Of a stretch of DNA of 22,289 bases, positions 1-8,801 are shown piece after piece. This DNA is from an uncultured Bacteroidota bacterium (lineage in GTDB: Bacteria > Bacteroidota > Bacteroidia > Bacteroidales > VadinHA17), in assembly GCA_903865465.1 (NCBI GenBank), contig CAIPJU010000836.1, positions 1 through 22,289 of the forward strand, in the 5' to 3' direction. The notes under the pieces were generated by a model, which saw only the letters and a program-made list of their open reading frames with translations, had not been told where the DNA came from and ran no database searches. The translations under genes and the position numbers were made by a program. The stretch's first letter is position 1; every line of letters begins with the position of its first letter.

Positions 1-770
1 CGAACCTTCAGAACAGGAAGATGAAGCGATAAGGAGATACATTTTAGCGATACCTCCCGCCGCGACCTTCGCTGATACCGTAGGGCCCATAGCGTGATGG
101 ACAGCGCATTTGCAGCACCCTTTGAAGCATAAACATCATTGTCATCAGGAAGTTTTGATGCAGCGGCAATGAGATCTCCGATCACCTGGGTATAGACTTC
201 TTCAACAGTATTTCGGGTTACCATGCTTGCTGCTGTAATTCCTCTGGTAGGAGTCAGCACGAGAGGTACTCCCATCTGTGTATTCTGAGCTCCAAACTGA
301 TATTGCTGACCAAAGAAACGGACCAGGTCGAAATACATCAGACTTCTCAGGAAAAGAGCTTCACCTTCAACCCTGTCGCGATCGGCTTCAACAACAATGC
401 TGAGAGCGCTTAGAACATTATTTGCGGTGTTTATTACCTGGTACGATTCAGCCCATTGGTCATAAACGTCCGAATTCGATGCAATCATTGTTTTGTTGAA
501 AAGCTGGCGCGGATCCGTATATGTACCTGCCCACTGGATTTCACCGTTGCCTCCCAGTAATTCAGCATTACGCAGCAAACGACCACCATAAATTCCATCA
601 TAGGCAAACTCAGTATAGGCTCCGTGAAGCACGCTCTTTACATTCTCGTCAGTTGAAAGAGCAATGGTCTCACTTATGTTCTGGGATGGCTGGAGATCGA
701 GTTTTTTGTCGCAGGCTGACAAAATGCTGGCCATTGCGACAATTGATATTACTATAGATTTTATATTCAT
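1..770 (-). CDS. SusD/RagB-like outer-membrane lipoprotein, 3' end beyond left edge
   Basis: The surface-exposed glycan- or nutrient-binding partner of a SusC-type transporter. The ATG is at 770-768, 19 nt after the SusC stop, so the two are co-transcribed. The N-terminus is a type II signal peptide with lipobox LSAC (Cys20), followed by DKKLDLQPSQ, a usual SusD beginning. The segment GEALFLRSLMYFDLVRFFG matches the conserved SusD tetratricopeptide-like helix, and a later LPDDNDVYASKGAANAL also fits the family. About 256 codons are present of the usual 450-600. Beyond about nt 110 toward the left edge the translated frame turns Arg-rich and no longer looks like SusD, whereas another open frame there gives AKVAAGGIAKMYLLI, resembling the family's AKxYL helix. 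A frameshift near nt 70-110 is therefore possible. Substrate cannot be inferred. Family call is firm; integrity at the edge is not. Confidence 0.88.
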   Translation of the reverse strand, partial: MNIKSIVISIVAMASILSACDKKLDLQPSQNISETIALSTDENVKSVLHGAYTEFAYDGIYGGRLLRNAELLGGNGEIQWAGTYTDPRQLFNKTMIASNSDVYDQWAESYQVINTANNVLSALSIVVEADRDRVEGEALFLRSLMYFDLVRFFGQQYQFGAQNTQMGVPLVLTPTRGITAASMVTRNTVEEVYTQVIGDLIAAASKLPDDNDVYASKGAANALSITLWALRYQRRSRREVSLKCISLSLHLPVLKV

Positions 771-789
771 TGTTTCAGTATTTTAAATG

Positions 790-3700
790 TTACATTCCGA
801 TATTAATTCCGAAAACCAGCGATCTGGGCTGCGGAGCTGAATAAAAATCACAGCTCATGTGAATATTATCATTCAGAAAATCGGTTGAAACTTCAGGGTC
901 CCATCCAGTGTACTTTGTAAACGTCAGAAGGTTATGTCCCTGGAAATAGATCATCACACTGCTGAGCTTAGCTTTGCTTACAATGCTTTTGGGCAGGGTA
1001 TAACTGATCATGACGTTACGCAGTTTTATGTATGATCCGTCTGAAAGGTAGCGGCTGTTCCTGCTCTGATCGCCATTGTCCCAACCCAGACGTGCCTGGG
1101 GAACATTTGTTATGTCACCCGGGTTCTTCCAGGCGGCGAGCTGCGATTTGAGCTGGTTGTCGTACCATGCCGCGTTTGCACCCATCCACTGATCACCAAC
1201 AAGATGCACCTTATTTCCTGTTACTCCCTGGAATGTAAATGCAAGCTGGAATCCTTTATATCCGAAAGTATTTGTTATACCAGCAAGTAAATTAGGCGTT
1301 GGGCTGCCAAGAATAACAAAATTAGCTTGTGTGAAGTCGTTGGTAGTTGTTTTGTGATCAATAACTTTGCCATTGTCGTCTTTAGTGTTTTTATACCATA
1401 AGGCATCGCCGTTAGCAGGATCAACTCCGGCATACTCGGCACCGTAGAATGCACCTATTGGTTCCCCTACCTTAACAACATTCATATAACGTGCACTTCC
1501 GTCATCGATGATAGTCTGACTGCCAAGGCTTGTAACTTCGTTTTTGTTATATGATATGTTAAAATTGGTTGTCCAAGTAAACTTACCAGTCAGATTATTT
1601 GTATTTATCATGAATTCAATTCCTTTGTTAGAAACGGAACCCACATTTTTCATCTGGTTTGAATATCCCGAAGTATTTGGAACCGGGACATTCAGCAGGA
1701 GGTCATTTGTTTTCTTCGAATAGATATCAATTTCTCCCGAAATGCGGTTCTTGAAAAATCCGTAGTCAATTCCCAAATCAACCTGTCGGGTCGATTCCCA
1801 ACCCAGCTTCGGGTTAGGTATCTGGCTTGGAATTAGTCCGGATGTGCTGTTATAATTACCAACTCCGTACAGGCCCAGGTGGCCAAAGTTGTCGATCCCG
1901 GCATTACCCGTTAGTCCATAGCTAGTTCTTATTTTAAGGAAGCTCACTGTATTGTTATTGGCCAGGAATGATTCCTTTGAAAGGACCCAACCAAATGATG
2001 CTGCCGGGAAGAAGCCATATCTGTTGTCAATCCCAAACCTGGACGAGCCGTCAATGCGTCCTGAAAGAGTCATAAGGTATTTTGCCTTATAGTCTAGGTT
2101 AACCCTTGAGAAGTAGGATAGGAAGCTGTATTGAGTAAGGGTTGAAGTTGCACCTGTTATCAAACCAGCACTCGAAAGGGTCTTCAATTGATCGAGAGGA
2201 AATTCCTGCCCCTGGGCATGGGCGTTATCAACAGTAGTGTACTGGAATTCAGTGCCAAGAACTGCACTTACACCATAATCACCGAAATTCTTAAGCAGAT
2301 CGAGATATGATTTTGAAGTTATATTTTGTTTCTGTCCATAGTTGTCGAATCCATATCCGTTTACTCCAACACCCAAATCGGTCAGTTTTCCATACCTTGC
2401 ATTTTCCTTTAGATTATAAAGGTCAAATCCCAGTTCGTTTCTCCATTTAAGCCCTTTGGCCAGATTAAATGAAAGGTAGCCGTTTGCTACCGATCTGTAT
2501 TCGAGAATATTTCTTGATCCGTACTGAACACTGATCAGACCGTTATAATAGGTAGTTGTAGGGGTGTCATAAAGATTGCCTTCAAGATCCCTGGCGGGGG
2601 TTATTGGCGAGAGAGCCACAAGCTGCATAGGTGTTGAAAACTGATTGTCAGCCGAAACCTGGTCGATACTGGTGCGGTTAAGGCTTAAACTGAAACCGAG
2701 ATCGATAAGCTTGTTTACCTTACTGTCGATATTAAGCCTTGCTGATATCTTCTGAATGCCGTTTGAGACAAGAATCCCCTGCATATCATTGTATGATAGG
2801 CTTGTATAGTATTTAAGCTTGTCAGTTCCTCCTGATGCCGAAAGATCTGCTGAAAAGATTTTGCCTTTTTGTAATGCAAGGTCCTGCCAGTTGGTATTAA
2901 CCTTCGATCCTAAGTACTTGCCCTGGTTATCGAGAATAGCCGCCCATCCTGAATATCTTGCCAGTCTTCTTTCAACATGCCCCTGCCAGTATGTGCTTGT
3001 ACCAACGGGATCGCCTGCTGCGATGTCTTCCTGCTGGTCACCACCGAGTGCAGCCTGCCTGAAATAGCTGATATATTCGCTTGAGTTCATGAATTCTCTT
3101 GTGCGTGAGGCCTGATTGAAACCCGATTGCATATTAAAATTAATCTTTGATTCCCCGCTGGTGCCCTTCTTGGTTGTTATTAAAATCACCCCATTGGCAC
3201 CCCTTGAACCATAAATTGCTGATGAGGCTGCATCCTTAAGAATATCAATCGATTCAACATCGTTGAAGTTTATTGATGTAAGAGGGTTTATTGCAGCACC
3301 TTCCTGGTTCATGGCTTCGGTAGAATAAGGAATACCATCGACAACAATCAGAGGCTGATTATCGGCTGTTATGGAAGATGACCCGCGGATCCTCATATTT
3401 GTCGCTCCTGTCGATTTACCATTGACTGATTCAATAAAAACCCCTGCCGTCTGTCCCTGCAATGCCTGTTCAAACGAAGGTACAGGAACATTCTTAAGTG
3501 CTCCTCCATCAACTTTGGCGATACTGCCCGTGACTTTCGATTTTATCTGGGTGCCATATCCCACTACCACAACCTCGTTGACTCCAACAAGATCATATTC
3601 GAGGGCTACATTAACTGTGGATGATGCTCCGACAGTAATCTCTGCCGTTTTCATACCCACATACCTGAATTCAAGTGTTGCACCTGCCGGGGCTAAAATC

Positions 3701-3882
3701 TGGTACTTTCCGCTAAGGTCGGTTGTTGCTCCGGTGGTCGTCCCTTTAATCTGAACTGTAGCACCCACGACGGGAGCTTTGTCCTCAGCACCTGTCACAG
3801 TGCCGGAGATCGTCTTCTGCTGCGCTGTCAGAGGAAGAAGTAAACAGCAGAAAACAAAGAAAAAAGATAGAAGTTTTCTCAT
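790..3882 (-). CDS. SusC/RagA-family TonB-dependent outer-membrane transporter
   Basis: A 1030-residue TonB-dependent receptor that imports a glycan or other large nutrient across the outer membrane with its SusD lid. Domains in order: Sec signal peptide (MRKLLSFFFVFCC... ending at LTAQQ), a carboxypeptidase-regulatory-like beta-sandwich at about 24-105 (ISGTVTG...GATVQIKGT), a plug at about 110-240 with EVVVVGYGTQ, the RIRGSSSI segment and the SusC signature KDAASSAIYGSRGANGVILI, then the 22-strand barrel ending in RSLVFGINIGM. Length is normal for SusC. No STN secretin-like N-terminal domain is present, so signalling through an anti-sigma factor is not indicated. It is the first gene of a SusC-SusD operon; a TAnnTTTG element lies about 85 nt upstream. 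No glycoside hydrolase, sulfatase or peptidase is visible on this side of the locus, so the substrate is open. Confidence 0.96.
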   Translation of the reverse strand: MRKLLSFFFVFCCLLLPLTAQQKTISGTVTGAEDKAPVVGATVQIKGTTTGATTDLSGKYQILAPAGATLEFRYVGMKTAEITVGASSTVNVALEYDLVGVNEVVVVGYGTQIKSKVTGSIAKVDGGALKNVPVPSFEQALQGQTAGVFIESVNGKSTGATNMRIRGSSSITADNQPLIVVDGIPYSTEAMNQEGAAINPLTSINFNDVESIDILKDAASSAIYGSRGANGVILITTKKGTSGESKINFNMQSGFNQASRTREFMNSSEYISYFRQAALGGDQQEDIAAGDPVGTSTYWQGHVERRLARYSGWAAILDNQGKYLGSKVNTNWQDLALQKGKIFSADLSASGGTDKLKYYTSLSYNDMQGILVSNGIQKISARLNIDSKVNKLIDLGFSLSLNRTSIDQVSADNQFSTPMQLVALSPITPARDLEGNLYDTPTTTYYNGLISVQYGSRNILEYRSVANGYLSFNLAKGLKWRNELGFDLYNLKENARYGKLTDLGVGVNGYGFDNYGQKQNITSKSYLDLLKNFGDYGVSAVLGTEFQYTTVDNAHAQGQEFPLDQLKTLSSAGLITGATSTLTQYSFLSYFSRVNLDYKAKYLMTLSGRIDGSSRFGIDNRYGFFPAASFGWVLSKESFLANNNTVSFLKIRTSYGLTGNAGIDNFGHLGLYGVGNYNSTSGLIPSQIPNPKLGWESTRQVDLGIDYGFFKNRISGEIDIYSKKTNDLLLNVPVPNTSGYSNQMKNVGSVSNKGIEFMINTNNLTGKFTWTTNFNISYNKNEVTSLGSQTIIDDGSARYMNVVKVGEPIGAFYGAEYAGVDPANGDALWYKNTKDDNGKVIDHKTTTNDFTQANFVILGSPTPNLLAGITNTFGYKGFQLAFTFQGVTGNKVHLVGDQWMGANAAWYDNQLKSQLAAWKNPGDITNVPQARLGWDNGDQSRNSRYLSDGSYIKLRNVMISYTLPKSIVSKAKLSSVMIYFQGHNLLTFTKYTGWDPEVSTDFLNDNIHMSCDFYSAPQPRSLVFGINIGM

Positions 3883-3966
3883 TACTTTTTGTTTAGGTTT
3901 AAATGAATGGATAAGGGTATTTGTGATCGCTTGTTAAAGTTGGAAAAGGTTGTCAGGTTCATTCGT

Positions 3967-3974
3967 CAAAAATA
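3967..3974 (-). promoter_or_regulatory. Putative -7 element for the susC-like operon
   Basis: On the minus strand this reads TATTTTTG, an exact match to the Bacteroidota housekeeping -7 consensus TAnnTTTG. It would start transcription near 3960 and give a 5' leader of roughly 75-80 nt before the ATG at 3882. I do not see a well-placed -33 TTG, so the call rests on the -7 element and its position. Confidence 0.5.
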
Positions 3975-4154
3975 TATTCTTTTTGCATTTATTCCACTAT
4001 TTTTTCAAATAAAATACAGAATGACTTTAAATTTTAAATCACTTTGGCAAATAAATGCAAAATATCGCAGCGAGAGGGGGTCTTTTTGCGCTTTTGAAGG
4101 AACCAAAGGGTTTTCTTCCTTAAAAACCTTCGGTAATATTCCCTCTTTTTTGCC

Positions 4155-4162
4155 TATTTTTG
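4155..4162 (+). promoter_or_regulatory. Putative -7 element for dnaE
   Basis: TATTTTTG matches the Bacteroidota -7 consensus TAnnTTTG and lies 32 nt before the dnaE ATG at 4195, implying a short leader of about 25 nt. The -33 region has only a weak TTCG at about 4128-4131. No Shine-Dalgarno sequence precedes the ATG, as usual for this phylum. Confidence 0.5.
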
Positions 4163-4194
4163 TAGACGATTCAAATCAAATTTAACTCCCGGTC

Positions 4195-7100
4195 ATGTCC
4201 AAATTTGCACACTTACACGTTCATACTCAATTCTCTATACTCGATGGAGCTTCAAGTATTCCCCATCTTCTCGACAAGGTCAAAGAACTTGGGATGGAAG
4301 CGCTTGCCATAACCGATCATGGCAACATGTTCGGCGTAAAGGAGTTTCACAACCATGCAACTAAAAGAGGCATAAAACCCATTATCGGATGTGAGATTTA
4401 TGTTGCAAAAAGATCGCTCTCTGAGATCAATGGCAAGGAGGACCGCTCGGGCGATCACCTTATATTAATGGCAAAAAACCTGCAGGGCTACAAAAACCTT
4501 ACTAAGCTTGTTTCTACTGCCTGGATAAAAGGATTTTATTATAAACCCAGAATAGATAAGGAATTACTCGCCAAATACAGCGAAGGGCTTATTGCTTCAT
4601 CTGCCTGTCTTGCAGGTGAAATACCTGATGAGATCCTAAAAGGAAATATGAATGCTGCCGAAGAGGTTCTTAAATGGTACCAGGCTGTCTTCGGTGATGA
4701 CTTCTACCTAGAGGTTCAGAGGCATGAGACCTACGACCCCGATGCAGACAGGGGCGCCTTCCCTCTCCAGCAAAAAGTAATTGAAGCCTATAAAAAGCTT
4801 GCTTCCAGATTTAATGTCAAGGTAATAGCTACCAATGACGTTCATTTCATAAATAAGGAAGATGCCGAAGCACACGACAGACTCATATGCATCAATACCG
4901 CAAAGGACATAGATGATCCCAACCGTCTCAGGTATTCAAAGCAGGAATATGTAAAAAGCGAGGAGGAGATGCGTGTAATATTCAGCGATCTTCCTGAAGC
5001 TGTGGATAATGTTGCCGCTCTTGTTGATAAGGTTGAATATTATGAGCTCGACCACGATCCGATAATGCCCGAATTTGATCTTCCCGAAGGATATACCGAT
5101 AAAGATGAATATCTCCGCTTCCTTACCTATAAAGGCGCAGGTGAAAGATGGGGTACCCCCGACGCAGAACACAGCGAGCGTCTCGATTTTGAACTGGCCA
5201 TGATAGCCAAGATGGGTTTTCCCGGTTACTTCCTGATAGTTCAGGACTTCCTTCATGCAGCCAGGGCGATGGGAGTTTCGGTAGGCCCCGGCAGAGGTTC
5301 AGCAGCCGGCTCAGCAGTAGCCTATTGCCTGAAGATAACAGATATTGATCCCATTAAGTACGGTCTTCTTTTTGAAAGATTTCTTAACCTCGACCGTATC
5401 TCAATGCCCGATATAGACATCGATTTTGATGAGGATGGCAGGGAAGCTGTACTTCGCTATGTCGTAAATAAATACGGACATGATAAGGTAGCACATATTA
5501 TTACCTTTGGATCAATGGCTGCAAAAATGGCTATCCGCGACGTGGCAAGGGTGCAGAAGCTTCCTCTGGCCGATGCCGACAGGCTTGCAAAGCTTGTCCC
5601 GGAAAGACCGGGGATTACCCTTACGGAAGCCTATGCTGAAGTTCCCGAACTGGCCCGTGAAAGAGAATCGTCAAACAAGCTTATCGCCCAGACACTTAAA
5701 TATGCCGAAGTGCTCGAAGGATCGGTCAGGCAGACAGGTGTACACGCCTGCGGAATAATAATAGGCAAGGACTCGCTCGATAATTATATTCCCCTCTGTA
5801 CTGCTAAGGATACTGACCTCTACGCCACTCAGTACGATGGAAGCCACGTTGAATCAGTGGGCCTTCTTAAAATGGACTTCCTCGGATTGAAGACTCTTTC
5901 TATTATAAAGGATGCCCTCGAAAATATAAAGAAATCAAAAGGAATAGATATTGATATCGACACACTTCCTCTCGATGACCAGAAGACTTTCGAACTCTTC
6001 AGCAACGGGGAGACAACCGGGATTTTTCAGTTTGAATCGACAGGGATGAAGCGCTATCTCAAGGACCTGATTCCCAACAGGCTTGAAGACCTCATCGCAA
6101 TGAATGCCCTCTATCGTCCGGGTCCTATGGAGTATATTCCTCAATTCATCAGGAGGAAGCACGGAACCGAAAAAATCGATTACCCCATACCGGTGATGGA
6201 GAAATATCTTGATGACACTTATGGTATAACTGTCTATCAGGAACAGGTGATGCTTCTCTCCCAGCAGCTTGCCGGATTCACAAAAGGTGAAGCTGACTCC
6301 CTGCGTAAGGCAATGGGTAAGAAGAAAAAGTCTATAATGGATGAGATGAAGGTCAAGTTCGAGGATGGCTGTAAAAACAATGGTTATGAAGTATCAATTG
6401 TAAACAAGATCTGGTCCGACTGGGAAGCCTTTGCCCAGTATGCATTCAATAAGTCTCATTCCACCTGTTATGCCCTGGTTGCCTTTCAGACAGGTTACCT
6501 GAAAGCCAATTATCCTGCAGAATACATGGCTGCTGTTCTTAGCCGCAACATAAACGATATAAAGAAGATAACAACGTTTATGGATGAAACCCGCCGAATG
6601 GGGATGGATGTACTTGGCCCCGATGTGAATGAAAGCAACCTGAAGTTCACAGTGAACAAATCAGGAAACATACGATTCGGATTAGGAGCAATAAAGGGTG
6701 TAGGAGAAGGTGCTGTGCTACAGCTCATTGAAGAGAGGGAGAAGAACGGCTTGTACATTGATATTTATGATCTTGCCGAGAGGGCAAACCTCAATTCGCT
6801 GAATAAGAAAAATCTTGAAGCGATGGCAGTAGCAGGTGCGTTTGATTGTTTTCCTGCTATATCGAGAGCCCAGTATTTTTCGCTCGACACCAAGGGTTCA
6901 AGTTTTATTGAAAGCCTGATCCGGTACGGAAACACTGCAAAAAATCTTAAGAACTCAAGCCAGCAATCACTTTTTGGTGAAACGGGTGGATTCAGCATGG
7001 TCAGACCGGAACCGGCACCATGCCCCGACTGGCCCAAGCTTGAAAAGCTGAACAGGGAGAAAGAGGTAATTGGAATATACCTTTCATCACACCCCCTCGA

Positions 7101-7680
7101 TGACTTCAGACTCGAAATAGACACTTTTACAACGGCTAACCTTGCTGATCTTCAGAACATGCGCGATTTCGTCGACAGGGAGGTTGTTGTTGCCGGAATG
7201 ATAACTGACACAAAGAATGCTATTGGTAAAAACGGAAAACCCTGGGGCTCATTTACCCTCCAGGACTATTCCGACTCGTTCCGTTTCATGCTTTTCGATA
7301 AGGATTTTATCGAGAACAGCAAGTATTGCATAACAGGATACTACCTGCTTGTAAAAGGTAGGGTGCAGGTAAGAAAATTCCGGGAGGATGAACTGGAATT
7401 CAAAATAAAGTCGATTAATCTGTTATCGAGTGTAAAGGATGAGTTAATAAAGTCAGTTACTCTTAAAATAGAAGTTGAAAATCTTAGCCACGAACTTATT
7501 AACGAACTTAACCTGCTTGTACAGGAGAACAAAGGGGAGACTGAGCTTAGGTTCCTTTTCCTCGATAAGGAGGATAAAATTTCACTTCCTATGTTCTCCA
7601 GAAGCTGCAGGGTAAGGCTGAACAATGAGCTTATATCTTTCCTCGACGACTTCCCCGGAATTGAATATAAAGTAAATTAG
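4195..7680 (+). CDS. dnaE: DNA polymerase III alpha subunit (DnaE type)
   Basis: The replicative polymerase catalytic subunit, 1161 residues, close to the length of E. coli DnaE (1160). The N-terminal PHP domain starts HLHVHTQFSILDG and carries H8, H10, D17, H42, E67, H88, C138, D215 and H217. The polymerase core has GPGRGSAAGS, the catalytic PDIDIDF (Asp406, Asp408) and the third Asp561 in MDFLGLKTL. NKSHSTCYALVAFQTGYLK follows. QSLFG at 924-928 occupies the place of the internal beta-clamp-binding motif of E. coli DnaE (QADMF, 920-924). An OB-fold region (VVVAGMITDTKNAIGKNGK) precedes the C-terminal tail. The gene is intact and is followed at 49 nt by trxA, a pairing common in Bacteroidota as far as I recall. 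The ATG at 4195 directly precedes the PHP motif, so the start is secure. Confidence 0.98.
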   Translation: MSKFAHLHVHTQFSILDGASSIPHLLDKVKELGMEALAITDHGNMFGVKEFHNHATKRGIKPIIGCEIYVAKRSLSEINGKEDRSGDHLILMAKNLQGYKNLTKLVSTAWIKGFYYKPRIDKELLAKYSEGLIASSACLAGEIPDEILKGNMNAAEEVLKWYQAVFGDDFYLEVQRHETYDPDADRGAFPLQQKVIEAYKKLASRFNVKVIATNDVHFINKEDAEAHDRLICINTAKDIDDPNRLRYSKQEYVKSEEEMRVIFSDLPEAVDNVAALVDKVEYYELDHDPIMPEFDLPEGYTDKDEYLRFLTYKGAGERWGTPDAEHSERLDFELAMIAKMGFPGYFLIVQDFLHAARAMGVSVGPGRGSAAGSAVAYCLKITDIDPIKYGLLFERFLNLDRISMPDIDIDFDEDGREAVLRYVVNKYGHDKVAHIITFGSMAAKMAIRDVARVQKLPLADADRLAKLVPERPGITLTEAYAEVPELARERESSNKLIAQTLKYAEVLEGSVRQTGVHACGIIIGKDSLDNYIPLCTAKDTDLYATQYDGSHVESVGLLKMDFLGLKTLSIIKDALENIKKSKGIDIDIDTLPLDDQKTFELFSNGETTGIFQFESTGMKRYLKDLIPNRLEDLIAMNALYRPGPMEYIPQFIRRKHGTEKIDYPIPVMEKYLDDTYGITVYQEQVMLLSQQLAGFTKGEADSLRKAMGKKKKSIMDEMKVKFEDGCKNNGYEVSIVNKIWSDWEAFAQYAFNKSHSTCYALVAFQTGYLKANYPAEYMAAVLSRNINDIKKITTFMDETRRMGMDVLGPDVNESNLKFTVNKSGNIRFGLGAIKGVGEGAVLQLIEEREKNGLYIDIYDLAERANLNSLNKKNLEAMAVAGAFDCFPAISRAQYFSLDTKGSSFIESLIRYGNTAKNLKNSSQQSLFGETGGFSMVRPEPAPCPDWPKLEKLNREKEVIGIYLSSHPLDDFRLEIDTFTTANLADLQNMRDFVDREVVVAGMITDTKNAIGKNGKPWGSFTLQDYSDSFRFMLFDKDFIENSKYCITGYYLLVKGRVQVRKFREDELEFKIKSINLLSSVKDELIKSVTLKIEVENLSHELINELNLLVQENKGETELRFLFLDKEDKISLPMFSRSCRVRLNNELISFLDDFPGIEYKVN

Positions 7681-7689
7681 TTATATTTG
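7661..7689 (+). promoter_or_regulatory. Putative trxA promoter (TTG at -33, TATATTTG at -7)
   Basis: TTG at 7661-7663 and TATATTTG at 7682-7689 are separated by 18 nt, close to the Bacteroidota arrangement of TTG/TTTG, a spacer of about 19-21 nt, then TAnnTTTG. The -33 part lies inside the last codons of dnaE, and the -7 box begins just after its stop. The leader would be about 35-40 nt before the trxA ATG at 7730. Confidence 0.6.
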
Positions 7690-7729
7690 CACCACCTTTT
7701 TTTATTTAACCTTTTAATGATTATTCATT

Positions 7730-8047
7730 ATGGCATTAGCAGTAGATGACTCCAACTTCGATGATATTGTGATAAAATCCGACAAACCCGTACTCGTTGA
7801 TTTCTGGGCAGAATGGTGTGGCCCCTGCAGGATGATAGCTCCCCTTGTTGAAGAGATTTCTGCCGATTTTGAAGGCAGGGTTGTCGTAACAAAATGTGAT
7901 GTTGACAACAGTCCTGAGGTAGCAAGCAGGTTCGGAATAAGGAACATTCCAACAATACTATTCTTCAAGAACGGAGCAGTTGCCGACAAGCAGGTAGGAG
8001 CAGTTCCTAAGTCAAACCTGGTAAATAAACTGAACGCTCTTCTTTAA
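7730..8047 (+). CDS. trxA: Thioredoxin
   Basis: A cytoplasmic thiol-disulfide reductant of 105 residues, the standard length for thioredoxin. It carries the classic active site WCGPC in DFWAEWCGPCRMIAPLVEE and the cis-proline loop RNIPTILFFKNG, with a typical C-terminal helix (SNLVNKLNALL). There is no signal peptide. It follows dnaE at 49 nt with its own apparent promoter and precedes a LOG-family gene at 61 nt on the same strand. All catalytic features are intact. Thioredoxin substrates such as ribonucleotide reductase are general knowledge and not shown by this context. Confidence 0.97.
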   Translation: MALAVDDSNFDDIVIKSDKPVLVDFWAEWCGPCRMIAPLVEEISADFEGRVVVTKCDVDNSPEVASRFGIRNIPTILFFKNGAVADKQVGAVPKSNLVNKLNALL

Positions 8048-8108
8048 CAGCCTCAGTAAATCTAACTGGCATCAATTCCAGAAAAGGTGCCGATTTTAAA
8101 CGCTTCGG

Positions 8109-8684
8109 ATGACAATCTGTATTTTTGCATCATCGAGCAGCCGGATCAGAAATGAATATGCCGAAGCTGCTTCAGCATTGGGAGCTCTTCTCGCAAAAGC
8201 CGGAATAAATGTTGTATTCGGCGGAGGAGGTATTGGCCTAATGGGCAAAATGGCTGATGCTGTCCTGGTTAACGGAGGAAAAATAACAGGTGTAATTCCA
8301 ACCTTCATGAAAGATGAGGGGTGGCATCATTCCGATGTTGAGGAGATGATCCTGACAACCGATATGGGCGAAAGGAAGAAAAGGATGTTTGCCCTGTCGG
8401 ATGCAATTGTTGCTCTGCCCGGTGGCGTAGGGACACTCGAGGAACTGACGGAAGCCATGACCCTGAAACAACTGGGCCTTTACAAGGGTCCGATAATTAT
8501 ATTGAATACCCTGAATTTCTATAATTCCCTGATTGAGTTCCTCGAACAGATGATAGAGGGTAATTTTCTCAGGTTCGAACACAAGGATATGTGGGAAATT
8601 GCCTCAACGCCTGAGGAGGTGATGGCGCTTCTCGAAAAAAAACAAGCCTGGATGAATGATCCCAGAAAGATCGCCAGAATTTAA
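8109..8684 (+). CDS. LOG-family phosphoribohydrolase (TIGR00730, 'lysine decarboxylase-like')
   Basis: A 191-residue protein with a Rossmann-like LOG fold. The N-terminal strand TICIFASSSS, the GGGGIGLMG loop at about 38-46, the conserved MGERKKRM segment, and the diagnostic PGGVGTLEE at 104-112 are all present. Family members cleave cytokinin riboside 5'-monophosphate or other nucleoside monophosphates to base plus ribose 5-phosphate; the frequent 'lysine decarboxylase' name is a misannotation. The bacterial substrate is uncertain and may be a housekeeping nucleotide. It follows trxA on the same strand and converges on ribD. ATG 8109 is chosen because the first beta strand starts immediately after it; no later start would preserve that strand. 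Confidence 0.9.
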   Translation: MTICIFASSSSRIRNEYAEAASALGALLAKAGINVVFGGGGIGLMGKMADAVLVNGGKITGVIPTFMKDEGWHHSDVEEMILTTDMGERKKRMFALSDAIVALPGGVGTLEELTEAMTLKQLGLYKGPIIILNTLNFYNSLIEFLEQMIEGNFLRFEHKDMWEIASTPEEVMALLEKKQAWMNDPRKIARI

Positions 8685-8801
8685 TGCCATGGTTGTCAGA
8701 CAAAATATTCTCCTCCCCATATTTGCTGAACTTATTTGTTAATAGAAGAATCAAAAATAGGAATATTTCTATTAATAATCAACCAGGGCCTGAGCGAATA
8801 A

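Larger units (their letters stand above)
3883..4194. other. Divergent intergenic region between susC-like gene and dnaE
   Basis: These 312 nt separate two divergently transcribed genes. The region is AT-rich with many A and T runs and contains one good -7 promoter element on each strand (reported separately). A short imperfect inverted repeat, AAGGAA at 4097-4102 and TTCCTT at 4116-4121, lies between the promoters. I see no tRNA, riboswitch or convincing small gene; a 92-codon plus-strand open frame at 3907-4185 is Phe/Lys-rich and looks like chance. Confidence 0.6.

Noticed and set aside
521..757. Plus-strand open frames opposite susD, susC, dnaE, mutB and others.
   Set aside because: They are antisense to well-supported genes and show no recognisable domain or coding character.
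3907..4185. 92-codon plus-strand open frame in the susC-dnaE gap.
   Set aside because: Low-complexity Phe/Lys/Ile content, no domain, and it covers the putative promoters of both neighbours.
8120..8127. TATTTTTG, a perfect -7 promoter match, just inside the LOG gene.
   Set aside because: It lies 11 nt after the start codon, and the first beta strand of the protein is encoded across it; a start downstream would remove conserved sequence. Likely chance in AT-rich DNA.
8756..8773. AATAGGAATATTTCTATT, a near-palindrome between the convergent LOG and ribD genes, considered as a bidirectional terminator.
   Set aside because: The stem is almost entirely A/T with one G-T wobble and no adequate loop or U-tract; too weak to call.
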